Assembly (NCBI RefSeq): GCF_002770725.1
Contig: NZ_NQVN01000007.1
Span: forward strand, 1-64,000
DNA: 64,000 nt
Source: Pleomorphomonas carboxyditropha
Lineage (GTDB): Bacteria > Pseudomonadota > Alphaproteobacteria > Rhizobiales > Pleomorphomonadaceae
Direction of reading: 5' to 3'
This document shows positions 23,696-31,984 of the stretch, one piece after another (the first letter of the stretch is position 1; every line of letters begins with the position of its first letter). The position numbers and the translations under genes were made by a program. The notes under the pieces are model-generated. The model was given only the letters and a program-made list of their open reading frames with translations. It was not told where the DNA came from and did not search any database.

Positions 23696-24519
23696 TGCAT
23701 CGATCGCCCATCGCGCGCGTCCGTGGACGCAGGCCGCAGGAAGGCCGAACCGCGCCGGTAGGGACGCAGACCAACGAAGATGCGGCCGGCCTCGTCGCAG
23801 AGACGGGCCGCCAGGGAAGCGACGGCTTCGCTCTCATCGTTAGCAGGCAAAGGATCGGCCTCGACAACCGTGCCGGCGGCGGTGACGCGACAGCGCAAAT
23901 GGGCCGCTTGCGGCAAAAGTGGCGCCAGCGCCGTTTCCACCCGTTCGACGAAGGCAAGCGTCGGAGCGTCGACGACATGCCCGGTTTCGATGCGGCTGGC
24001 AAGACAGGGCTGCGCCGGCAGCGCGGCGAGATCGTCGAGCCCAAGGGCAGCGGCCAGCGCGTAGACGTCACGCTTGGCAAGCCCCGCCTCGACAAAGGGA
24101 TGGACGACCTGGTGATCCTCGGCTGCCCTGAGACCCGGACGATAGTCGCCGAGATCGTCGAGGTTCGTGCCGGAAGCGGTCGGCAGGCCGGCAACGGATC
24201 GAATGCGACCGTAGAGCCGGCTCTTGCAAAAGAAGCAGCGATCGACCGGGTTGGCGCGATAGGTCGGATCGTCAAGCTCGCCGGCATCGACGACCCGAAG
24301 CTGCCACCCGAAACGGTGCGCATGGGCCCGGACACGCTCCGTCGCCGCGGCGGGCACCGCCGGCGAGGCAGCGTGGAAGGCCACGAGCCGCGTCCGCGTG
24401 CGGTCGTGGACGACGTGGGCGAGCACCATGCTGTCGACGCCGCCGCTGACGGCGACGGCCAGCGTCGAAAAACGTTCGATCGTCTCGACGAGCCGCGCGG
24501 GAACCGGGTCAGTCGTCAT
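23692..24519 (-). CDS. larE: Nickel-pincer cofactor sulfur transferase LarE
   Basis: 275 residues. The PP-loop AVSGGVDS at residues 23-30 adenylates the pyridinium dicarboxylate substrate. Cysteines are at CFFC (95 and 98) and in PCLASR (172). In the Lactiplantibacillus enzyme a single cysteine in that last motif is sacrificed as the sulfur source. LarE proteins with three cysteines can hold a 4Fe-4S cluster and work catalytically. This copy is of the three-cysteine kind. It is coupled to larB and overlaps larC by 11 bases. Confidence 0.94.
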   Translation of the reverse strand: MTTDPVPARLVETIERFSTLAVAVSGGVDSMVLAHVVHDRTRTRLVAFHAASPAVPAAATERVRAHAHRFGWQLRVVDAGELDDPTYRANPVDRCFFCKSRLYGRIRSVAGLPTASGTNLDDLGDYRPGLRAAEDHQVVHPFVEAGLAKRDVYALAAALGLDDLAALPAQPCLASRIETGHVVDAPTLAFVERVETALAPLLPQAAHLRCRVTAAGTVVEADPLPANDESEAVASLAARLCDEAGRIFVGLRPYRRGSAFLRPASTDARDGRSMQ

Positions 24520-25765
24520 GGTTCCTCTCCGTCAGGCGGGCCATCCTTCGACGGGCGGCGAGACCATCGAGACGGCCGATGTCGTCGGCCTCGATCTTCC
24601 GGGTAACGCTGCCGTCCGGCCGGGTCACGGCCTTCAGCCGCAGGGAGCCGCCGGAACCGGCAGCCGTTTCCGCGCGCCGGTCGAGCACGCGGCGCTCGAC
24701 CATGTGCCAGCGAACACCGATCGTCGACGTCTCGACAAGACAGAGGTCGACCACCTCGTCGCGGCGCGCCGGATCGACCAACAGGCGAAACGTGGTCAGC
24801 GGCCGGGATTTCTTGCCGAGATGCGCGGCGAGAGCGAGATCGAAAACGCCGGGCGTCGCCCTGAGGCGCTCGGCGGCGTGGCCAATCTCCTCGCCGGTCA
24901 TGTCATCGACGTCGAAGGCGACGACGAAAACGGCATCCCGCGTCGGCAATGGCCGCGCGGCGATGTCATGCACCATCGCCCGCAGAATGTTGGGTATGCC
25001 CGGCAGCTCGCGCGTGCCGGCTCCCAGGCCGCTGGCGAGCAGCCTCGCACTCGCCGGCGGACGAGCAGCGGCATCGACGAGATGGGCGAGAATAGCCGCG
25101 CCGGTCGGCGTCACCCGCTCCCCGGCGACCCCGTCGTCCACGAGGCGGAAGCCTTCGAGCAGCAGCGCCGTTGCCGGCGCCGGCACCGGCAGCAGGCCGT
25201 GACGGGTGCGGACGCGGCCGCCGCCGCGCGGCAGATCCGACACGCTCCAGGTCACCTCGCCGAGCGCGGCGATGATCGAGCCGGCGGCCGTGACGTCGGC
25301 AAGCGAATCCCAGTCGGCAATCTCGTGAAAATGCACGGCGGAAAGCGGCACGCCGTGCACCCGGCTCTCTGCTTCGCCAAGCCGGCGCAGGATTCCCAAG
25401 GCCTCCTCGGCGCTGCCCGGCGCCAGCGGAGCAGCCCGGATCAAGGCGACGATGTCGTCGTAGCGGACGGGCGCCGACGGCCTTGCTCCATCCACCGGTC
25501 CTCGGGGATGTCCATGATCATGGTGATGATCATGAGGAGGGTCGTCGCGATCAACCGGCGACACCAGGGCGAAGCGCCGGACGGCGAGGCCGCCGCTCGT
25601 ACCGCGCGTGATGTCGATCCGTCCCGCCGCCACGGGCAGCACCGCCGCAAGGTCGGCCCGTACCCGCGCCTCGAGATCCGGCAGAGCATCGAGCATGGCG
25701 GCCACGAACATGTCGCCGGCAATACCGCCGACGGCATCCAGGTGAACGTGCCGCCGAATGTCCAT
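24509..25765 (-). CDS. larC: Nickel insertion protein LarC
   Basis: 418 residues from the ATG at 25765 (MDIRRHVHLDAVGG), which fits the usual family start. ATGs at 25798 and 25822 are also open, and 25798 has a good GGA at spacing. The chain runs through without the internal frameshift used in Lactiplantibacillus larC. VHLDAVGGIAGDMF opens the protein, a His/Asp-rich insert (HDHHHDHGH, near residue 77) may bind nickel, and FDVDDMTGEEIG lies in the C-terminal nickel-cyclising part. It inserts nickel into the pincer nucleotide using CTP. Confidence 0.93.
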   Translation of the reverse strand: MDIRRHVHLDAVGGIAGDMFVAAMLDALPDLEARVRADLAAVLPVAAGRIDITRGTSGGLAVRRFALVSPVDRDDPPHDHHHDHGHPRGPVDGARPSAPVRYDDIVALIRAAPLAPGSAEEALGILRRLGEAESRVHGVPLSAVHFHEIADWDSLADVTAAGSIIAALGEVTWSVSDLPRGGGRVRTRHGLLPVPAPATALLLEGFRLVDDGVAGERVTPTGAAILAHLVDAAARPPASARLLASGLGAGTRELPGIPNILRAMVHDIAARPLPTRDAVFVVAFDVDDMTGEEIGHAAERLRATPGVFDLALAAHLGKKSRPLTTFRLLVDPARRDEVVDLCLVETSTIGVRWHMVERRVLDRRAETAAGSGGSLRLKAVTRPDGSVTRKIEADDIGRLDGLAARRRMARLTERNHDD

Positions 25766-25809
25766 GCCGCCTTGCCCGTTGTCCCGGGAAGTCCTCATGT
25801 CGGTGGTCC

Positions 25810-27126
25810 TCAATGCGGCCACGGGTCGAGGAGCCGGCCGTCGCCGTCGAAGCGCATGGCCCTTGCCTCCCCGATGACGTCGACACCCGGCCTCGACAGG
25901 AGCTCGGGCAGCAGCGCCTCGGAAGCGTAGAGATACTCGAGATGCAACGTGTTCGGAATCCGGATCATGCTAATGGCGTCCGGCCGATGCGATTCGCAGG
26001 TCTTCACCGCCGCCTGGATCGCGGTCCTGTCGTCCGGCATGGCCATCGGCAAAGCGGCGGCGATCAACACGCCCGAGGTCAGCGAGTTGGTGTAGACCGC
26101 CTCCCTGTCGAACCGGTTGAACAGGCGCTCGGTGATGACGTCGGCACGCGCGACGCCGTTGGCATTGCCCTCGCTCTTGTCGGTCACGTCCAGCACGACA
26201 ATGCGCGACACCGACGGACCGCCGCTGATCGCCCGGGTGGACGGCCGGCCATTGATGTTGGGATCCATGCCGCTGCCGGAGAATTCCTTGCCGACATAGT
26301 CGACGACGAGCACGTCGAGCGGCCCCGAGGCGAGCGGCTGGTCGAGCGGGCCGAGCGGCAGGCGCGGCATGTTGGCCATGGCGATGGCGAGATAGTCGCG
26401 CTCGCGTTCGATCATGCCGTCCGTCGGCAGCACCACGACCTGCGACAAGCGGTCGTAGGCATTCTCGATGGTGGCGATGCCGAACAGCACGCGGCAGGTG
26501 GCGAGCTTCACCCGCGCCATCTCGACGATGAACCGGCCGACGTAATCGAAACCCCAGGCATGGCAATTGTCGGCACCCGACTGCTTGCCGAGCCCGATCG
26601 ACAGCATCTTGACGAGGCCGCTCTCGTTGGGCGCGCGGAAGGCGCTGTGCGGCTTGATGCGGTTGAACAGCACGATGCCGTCGGCTTCAAAGGCCAACTT
26701 GTCGATGCGGACCGACATGCCGTTGGCGAGCCGGCCGACCTCGACGGTCTCCATGCTGGAGCGGATCGGACAGCCGGCGCTCGCCTCGGTCACGCCGAGA
26801 TGCGCCAGCACCTTCGTCTGGCCTTCGGCGGTGGCGCCGCCGTGGCTGCCCATCGCCGGCACGATGAACGGCACGGCGCCGCGTGTCCTGAGCTCGCCGA
26901 CGATCGCCCGTACGAGCTCGGGCAGCGCGGCAAGCCCCCGGCTGCCGACCGTGAGCGCCACCGACATTCCCGGCCGGATGGTCTCGGCCACGCAAGCGGC
27001 GCCTGCCATGGCCTCGTGAACGGCTCTTTCCGGCGAGGGTGCGTCGACCGCAGGGAAGGTCTGGCGCACCAGCGCCATCTTGGGAAGGGCGACGTTCTCG
27101 ACCAGCCTGACGTAGCTCGGCTGCAT
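25810..27126 (-). CDS. LarA-type nickel-pincer-dependent racemase/epimerase
   Basis: 438 residues, preceded by GGAGA. It matches the lactate racemase N-terminal domain family (DUF2088). PAMGSHGGAT (near residue 93), FNRIKPHSAF (near 155) and the KMLSIGLGKQSGADNCH segment (near 172) carry the His and Lys residues that hold and use the nickel-pincer cofactor. The family includes racemases of lactate, malate, phenyllactate and 2-hydroxyglutarate and a gluconate 2-epimerase. With PdxA2, dehydrogenase and lyase genes alongside, a sugar-acid epimerase is more likely than lactate racemase. I give no gene symbol because the substrate is unknown. Confidence 0.9.
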   Translation of the reverse strand: MQPSYVRLVENVALPKMALVRQTFPAVDAPSPERAVHEAMAGAACVAETIRPGMSVALTVGSRGLAALPELVRAIVGELRTRGAVPFIVPAMGSHGGATAEGQTKVLAHLGVTEASAGCPIRSSMETVEVGRLANGMSVRIDKLAFEADGIVLFNRIKPHSAFRAPNESGLVKMLSIGLGKQSGADNCHAWGFDYVGRFIVEMARVKLATCRVLFGIATIENAYDRLSQVVVLPTDGMIERERDYLAIAMANMPRLPLGPLDQPLASGPLDVLVVDYVGKEFSGSGMDPNINGRPSTRAISGGPSVSRIVVLDVTDKSEGNANGVARADVITERLFNRFDREAVYTNSLTSGVLIAAALPMAMPDDRTAIQAAVKTCESHRPDAISMIRIPNTLHLEYLYASEALLPELLSRPGVDVIGEARAMRFDGDGRLLDPWPH

Positions 27127-27159
27127 GCTTGTTCTCCGCGGTCGGGATAGTCCGGCCCG

Positions 27160-28128
27160 TTACGCCGGACGAACCAGGAAGCGTGCGTCGACCTTGCGCC
27201 CTTCGAGGAGCGCCACGAGATTGCGGCAGGTCATGACGGAGAGCTCGCGCCGCGCCTCCTCGGTGACGCCGCCGACGTGCGGGCTGACGATCACGTTGGG
27301 GAACGACCAGAGCGGGTTGGCGGCGGCCGGCGGCTCCGGCGCGAAGACATCGAGGCCGGCAGCGGCGATGCCGCCGCTCCTGAGCGCCTCGACGAGCGAA
27401 GGCTCGTCCACCACTTCGCCGCGGGCCGTGTTGATCAGGACGGCATCCCGCTTCATCGCCGCCAGCGCACGCGCACCGATCATGCCACGCGTCTCCTCCG
27501 TCAGCGGGCAGTGCAGGCTGACGATATCGGCCCTGGAGAGCAGCGTGTCGAGCTCTGTCACCTTTTCGGCATGGGGACCGAAGGCCGCATCGGAGATGTA
27601 AGGATCGTAGGCGATCGTCTTCAAGCCGAACGGAACGGCCAGCCGGGCGACGACGCTGCCGATGGCACCGATGCCGACGATGCCCAGGGTACGGCCGCGT
27701 AGCTCGTGACCGCGATAGGCCTTCTTTTCCCAGCCGCCGCCGCGCACGAAAGCGTCCTGGGCCCGTAGATCCTTGGCCAGCGCCAGCATGAGCGTCAGCG
27801 CATGCTCGGCCACGGAGTGGGCATTGGCACCGACGGCAGCCAGCACGGGAATGCCAAGCGCGGCGGCGGCGGCGATATCGATGTCGTTGGTGCCGGCGCC
27901 GTGCTTGGCGACCGCCTTCAGCTTCGGCGACGCCATCATGACCTCGGCGTCGACACGCTCGATCAGCCTCACCACCAGCGCGTCGGGCTGGATCTCGGCA
28001 AGAAGGGTAAGGAGTTCCGTCTTGCCGGGATAGGGACCGGTCGACAGTGAGACGATGCCGGCGGCGCGGAGGATCTCCTCGCCCTCGGGCGCCACCGGTC
28101 CGCCGAGACTGAGGACGGTGAAGGGCAT
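27160..28128 (-). CDS. D-isomer-specific 2-hydroxyacid dehydrogenase
   Basis: 322 residues from the ATG at 28128 with GGAG eight bases upstream. The NAD-binding domain has GIVGIGAIG (near 145). The catalytic triad sits in NTARGEVVDE (Arg), GLDVFAPEP (Glu) and SPHVGGVT (His). Relatives include phosphoglycerate, hydroxypyruvate and glyoxylate reductases. Lying 33 bases upstream of the LarA-type gene, it probably oxidises one stereoisomer of the acid that the racemase interconverts (inference). Confidence 0.93.
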   Translation of the reverse strand: MPFTVLSLGGPVAPEGEEILRAAGIVSLSTGPYPGKTELLTLLAEIQPDALVVRLIERVDAEVMMASPKLKAVAKHGAGTNDIDIAAAAALGIPVLAAVGANAHSVAEHALTLMLALAKDLRAQDAFVRGGGWEKKAYRGHELRGRTLGIVGIGAIGSVVARLAVPFGLKTIAYDPYISDAAFGPHAEKVTELDTLLSRADIVSLHCPLTEETRGMIGARALAAMKRDAVLINTARGEVVDEPSLVEALRSGGIAAAGLDVFAPEPPAAANPLWSFPNVIVSPHVGGVTEEARRELSVMTCRNLVALLEGRKVDARFLVRPA

Positions 28129-28189
28129 GGGTTCACACTCCGGAGAAGGGCGGTGCGCCAGGCAGCGGGCGAAAGAGCCGGCGGCCGCC

Positions 28190-29080
28190 TCAGGCGACGG
28201 CCTCGGCAAAGGTCTTCGAGACCAGCGCCACCTTGTCGTTGACCTCGTCGGTGACGATCGCCGGACCGCGGCTCCTGCCGACCTCCGGCATGGCGAGAGA
28301 GAGGGCGCGCTTGACCATGGTGGGCGGGAAGCCGTGGGCATAGAGCGCCTTGCGCAACGCGCCATAGTGGGCCTGGGCGGCGTCGGCGCCGGCATTGTCG
28401 CCGGCGACATGCGCCTTCCAGATGGCGTTCAGCGTCAGCGGCGCGATATTGCCGAGGCCGGAGATGCAGCCGGCGGCGCCGTTTCTGAGGCCATGCAGGA
28501 TCAGATGATCCGGCCCGACCAGCACGTCGAAATCCTTGCGCGGCCGGGCGACGGCAAGGAAGCCGTCGAGGCTTTCCTCGGAGCCGGCGCTGTCCTTGAT
28601 GCCGACGATGTTCGGGTGCTCGGCGAGCCGCGCGGCCGTCTCCAGCTCGATCCTGTTCCCGGTGCGGGCCGGTATGTTGTAGAGATAGACCGGCACCGAA
28701 AGCGCATCGGCGACGCGCGTATAGTGAGTGACCAGCTCATCCTGCGAGCAGGCGATGAACGATGGCGCCACCACCGAAACGGCGGCGACCCCCAGCTTAT
28801 CCACCGCCTTGCCGAGGGCGATGGTCTGGTGCGTCGAGATCTCGCCGATATGGGCGAGCACCGGCACGCGGCCGGCCGCAGCCTCGACGCAGGTTTTCGC
28901 CACCCGCACCTTCTCCTCGAAGGACAGCGTGTAGAACTCGCCGTTGGTGCCGGCGCAGAACACGCCGTTGCCGGCCGCCGCCTGGCGCTCGACCTGCCGG
29001 GCGAGCGCCGCGACGTTGACTTCCTCCCGGTCGTCGAACGGGGTGACGATGGCGACGAAGGGGCCTTGGGTGTTGCTCAT
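28190..29080 (-). CDS. DapA/NanA-family lyase or aldolase
   Basis: 296 residues from the ATG at 29080. A class I TIM-barrel aldolase: the Schiff-base lysine is in VGIKDSAGS and the catalytic tyrosine in YLYNIPARTG; the pyruvate carboxylate loop reads GTNGEFYTL instead of the GTTGE of DapA. It would cleave or condense a 2-oxo acid with pyruvate. Lysine biosynthesis is unlikely given the context. A 2-keto-3-deoxy sugar-acid aldolase or dehydratase fits the operon better. Confidence 0.9.
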   Translation of the reverse strand: MSNTQGPFVAIVTPFDDREEVNVAALARQVERQAAAGNGVFCAGTNGEFYTLSFEEKVRVAKTCVEAAAGRVPVLAHIGEISTHQTIALGKAVDKLGVAAVSVVAPSFIACSQDELVTHYTRVADALSVPVYLYNIPARTGNRIELETAARLAEHPNIVGIKDSAGSEESLDGFLAVARPRKDFDVLVGPDHLILHGLRNGAAGCISGLGNIAPLTLNAIWKAHVAGDNAGADAAQAHYGALRKALYAHGFPPTMVKRALSLAMPEVGRSRGPAIVTDEVNDKVALVSKTFAEAVA

Positions 29081-29106
29081 CAGGCTTTCCACTTCCCTTG
29101 AATGCG

Positions 29107-30249
29107 TCAGAAGGCGGCGCGGTAGATCGACAGGATGTCCGGTTCGCTGAGGTCGCGCGGGTTGTTGTCGAGGAGCCGCCGGATGGCGTGCGCTTCCCTG
29201 GCCATGGCCGGCAACTCGGCGGCCGGCACGCCAAAGGCCGACATCCGCATCTCGCAGCCGAGCCGCACGCACCAGCCATGGGCGGCGGCGAACACCTTTT
29301 CCGGCTCGGTGGAGACGGGCAGCCCCAACGCTTCGAGGATAGCCGCCGTCCGTTCCGGCGCCGCCGGCGCGTTGAAGGCCAGCACGTGCGGGAAGATCAG
29401 CGCGTTGGCGGCGCCGTGCGCCACGTGATAGCGGGCGCCGAGCGGATAGGAGACGGCATGGCCGCCGGCAGTATTGACCGGCCCGAGGCAATAGCCGCCG
29501 TAGAGCGAGGCAAGCGCCATGCCGGCGCGCGCTTCCGGGTCATGATCGTCGTCGGCCGCCTTGGCCAGCCAGCGGCCGACGAGCCGGATGCCCTCGAGGG
29601 CGTAAAGGTCGATGAACGGATGCGCCTTCCTGTTGGTGAAGGCCTCGACGCAATGGGCGAGCGCGTCGACGCCCGTCGCCACGGTGATCGCCCGGGGCAT
29701 GCCGAGCGCCAGATCGGCATCGACGACGGCGAGATCGGCCAGCATGTGAAGGCTCTGCACCGCGGACTTGGCCGCCGCCGCCACGTCGGTGACCAGCGCC
29801 CGCGTTCCGACCTCGCTGCCGGTGCCGGCCGTCGTCGGCACCTGGACGATCGGCAGCCTCTTGCCGGCGACCTTCTCGGCGCCCACCACGTCGGAAAAGC
29901 TCTGCCCGCTGCCCGTGAGGACGGCGACCAGCTTGGCGAGATCCATGGAGCTGCCGCCGCCGAAGCCGACGACGGCGTCGACCCCGGCCGCCTCGGCCGC
30001 ACCGACGACGCGGGCCAGGTCGTCGGTGGTCGGCTCGCCGGCGAGTTCTCCCCAGACGACGGGCTCGCCCGGCAGTTCCAGGCAGCCGACGCGGGCGGCG
30101 TTGAAGGTGTCGGTGACGACCATCGGACGGCGGACGCCGCGCCGTCCCAGCCAGCGGCCGGCCTCGCCGGCCGTGCCCCGCCCGAACACCAGACGGGCCG
30201 GCTGCACGAGATCGATGGGCGTTCCCAGGGCGTTCAGGGGGGCGATCAT
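29107..30249 (-). CDS. Iron-containing alcohol dehydrogenase
   Basis: 380 residues. The nucleotide loop GFGGGSSMDLAK (near 92) and TTAGTGSEV are typical. The metal ligands are in TGVDALAHCVEAF (Asp and His), GGHAVSYPLG and YHVAHGAANA (His). It would oxidise or reduce a hydroxy/aldehyde or hydroxy acid with NAD(P). It starts inside the stop codon of the PdxA2 gene (ATGA), so it is coupled to it. The metal could be iron or zinc. Confidence 0.93.
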   Translation of the reverse strand: MIAPLNALGTPIDLVQPARLVFGRGTAGEAGRWLGRRGVRRPMVVTDTFNAARVGCLELPGEPVVWGELAGEPTTDDLARVVGAAEAAGVDAVVGFGGGSSMDLAKLVAVLTGSGQSFSDVVGAEKVAGKRLPIVQVPTTAGTGSEVGTRALVTDVAAAAKSAVQSLHMLADLAVVDADLALGMPRAITVATGVDALAHCVEAFTNRKAHPFIDLYALEGIRLVGRWLAKAADDDHDPEARAGMALASLYGGYCLGPVNTAGGHAVSYPLGARYHVAHGAANALIFPHVLAFNAPAAPERTAAILEALGLPVSTEPEKVFAAAHGWCVRLGCEMRMSAFGVPAAELPAMAREAHAIRRLLDNNPRDLSEPDILSIYRAAF

Positions 30250-31292
30250 GGCTTGGCGGCTCCCTCGAGCCCGGTGACGCGCGTCGCCGCCAGGCGCACG
30301 GCATAATCGACCGCCTCCAAGAGGCTCAGCTCGTTGGCGATGCCCTTGCCGGCAATGTCGAAGGCCGTGCCGTGATCGACCGAGGTGCGGATGATCGGCA
30401 GGCCGAGCGTGATGTTGACGCCTGACAGCGAGTTCCAGGTGCCCGTCTTCGGGTCGACGTTGAAGCCGAGCAGCTTGACCGGGATGTGGCCTTGGTCGTG
30501 ATACATGGCGACCACCGCGTCATACTGGCCGGCGTGCAGCTTGACGAACACCGTGTCGCCCGGCACCGGCCCGACGACGTCGAGCCCGTCGGCAACGCAC
30601 TGGGCGATCACCGGCTCGCTGACCTCGATATCCTGGCGGCCGAACAGGCCGCCCTCGCCGGCATGCGGGTTGAGGGCGGCAACGGCGATGCGGCGGCGCG
30701 GCAGGCCGAGACCGTCGAGCGTCTCGGCCGTGAGGTCGATGACGTAGCGCAGCCGTTCCGGCGTCAGCTTCTTCGGCACGTCCTCGAGGGCGATATGCGT
30801 GGTGACGTGGCTGACCCGCATGTTGCCGTGGGCGAGCATCATCACCGAGCCCTTGGCGCCGGTCAGGTGGGCGAGCAGGTCGGTATGGCCGGCGAAATGG
30901 AAGCCGGCCTTGTTCAGCGCTTCCTTGTTGAGCGGCGCGGTGACGATGCCGTGGATGCGGCCCGCCTTGGCGAGCTCCACGGCCTGCTCCACCGCGTGAT
31001 AGGCGAAACGGCCGCCATCGGTCGAAAGCACGCCGGGCTGGATCGGCGCCCCCTCCGGGCAGGCCTGCAACTTGGCGAGGCCCGGCCAGTCCCCCGTTGC
31101 GTCCACTGCGGGAATGTCGAGTTCGGGCGCAAAGGCCCGGCAGGCCCGGTCGAGCGCGTCGTTCGAACCGATGACCAGGAGGCGCAGCTCGTCCGCATCG
31201 AGGCGCGGCTTCAGCACTTTGCAAGCCTTGGCGATGATCTCGGGACCGACGCCGGCCGGATCGCCCATGGTGATTGCCAGATGTGGGATCAA
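30246..31292 (-). CDS. PdxA-family 4-phosphate dehydrogenase, probably PdxA2 (acid-sugar catabolism)
   Basis: 348 residues from a TTG at 31292 with GAGGA seven bases upstream; the next ATG would delete the first strand before MGDPAGVGPE. Metal-binding histidines are in GHTDLLAHL, NPHAGEGG and MYHDQGH. PdxA acts in vitamin B6 synthesis. PdxA2 oxidises erythronate- or threonate-4-phosphate, giving dihydroxyacetone phosphate. This copy heads a catabolic operon, and a DUF1537 kinase is encoded nearby, so the PdxA2 role is preferred. A canonical pdxA should exist elsewhere; if not, this would be it. Confidence 0.88.
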   Translation of the reverse strand: MIPHLAITMGDPAGVGPEIIAKACKVLKPRLDADELRLLVIGSNDALDRACRAFAPELDIPAVDATGDWPGLAKLQACPEGAPIQPGVLSTDGGRFAYHAVEQAVELAKAGRIHGIVTAPLNKEALNKAGFHFAGHTDLLAHLTGAKGSVMMLAHGNMRVSHVTTHIALEDVPKKLTPERLRYVIDLTAETLDGLGLPRRRIAVAALNPHAGEGGLFGRQDIEVSEPVIAQCVADGLDVVGPVPGDTVFVKLHAGQYDAVVAMYHDQGHIPVKLLGFNVDPKTGTWNSLSGVNITLGLPIIRTSVDHGTAFDIAGKGIANELSLLEAVDYAVRLAATRVTGLEGAAKP

Positions 31293-31984
31293 CGGTGGTT
31301 CCTCTCGTAGCCGGAGAGCGGGCGCTGCCGGTGTTGATGGAGCAGAAGTTTCCGCCTCGGATCGGGCGCTGCAAAGGACCGCAGCCGCCGCCCCGAAGCC
31401 GTTTGGCGGCGCCGTTCGATATCGGCTTGACCCGTTGGTTCCTCTCTCCCTCTACCGTCAGAAAGCGCGCCATTTGGTCACATGTCAATATGTTGTAAGG
31501 TTATTCGTGTTTGTCCGTGACGCGGACTGGCGCCCGGGCCTTCCGAAAACCGGATATTTCCCTTGTTTTCTGCCGATCCTATCGCTGCACAGCCTTGCCA
31601 CCGGCTTGGCATTCGCCCCAAAGGACGATTCGGCGCCGAAACAAGGCAAAAGCTCATATTCTTCGAAATCTGGCCGCACTAATGGATTCTATTTTTCATA
31701 TCAAAGTGATAACCAGAGTCTGATTGGATTGCCCGTTTGTCGAAGAGACAGCTTGTTCTTCCAGATTTTACAAATTTGACAACCCGCTCAACCGGCCTCG
31801 AAGCGGCAACGTCATGCCATGGCATCGGGTTCGGGAAGGCGACACGGAACCCGTCGCCCGGCCGACGGTTGTTCGACCGACTATCGGAACGCCCGTGAAC
31901 ATGGCGAAATCCGGCGGCAAGGTCCGGAGCGCGCCCACAATTTCCCGCCGTCTTCGGACGAGGCGTCCGTGGGGAGGAGCCATC
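31293..31984. other. 692-bp AT-richer intergenic control region
   Basis: No convincing gene is seen on either strand. On the minus strand TTGACA (31488-31483) about 190 bases before the pdxA2 start could be a -35 element, but its -10 is unclear. At 31766-31782 TTTTACAAATTTGACAA repeats the core of the palindrome found before the GntR gene. The part around 31680-31780 is notably AT-rich for this genome. The last 60 bases belong to the leader of the channel gene. Confidence 0.6.

Noticed and set aside
25810-27126. Naming the LarA homologue lactate racemase
   Set aside because: The family has several substrates, and the neighbours suggest sugar acids, so a lactate claim is not supported.
30246-31292. 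Vitamin B6 biosynthesis gene pdxA
   Set aside because: It heads a catabolic operon and is not near ksgA or surA, the usual pdxA neighbours; PdxA2 is more likely.
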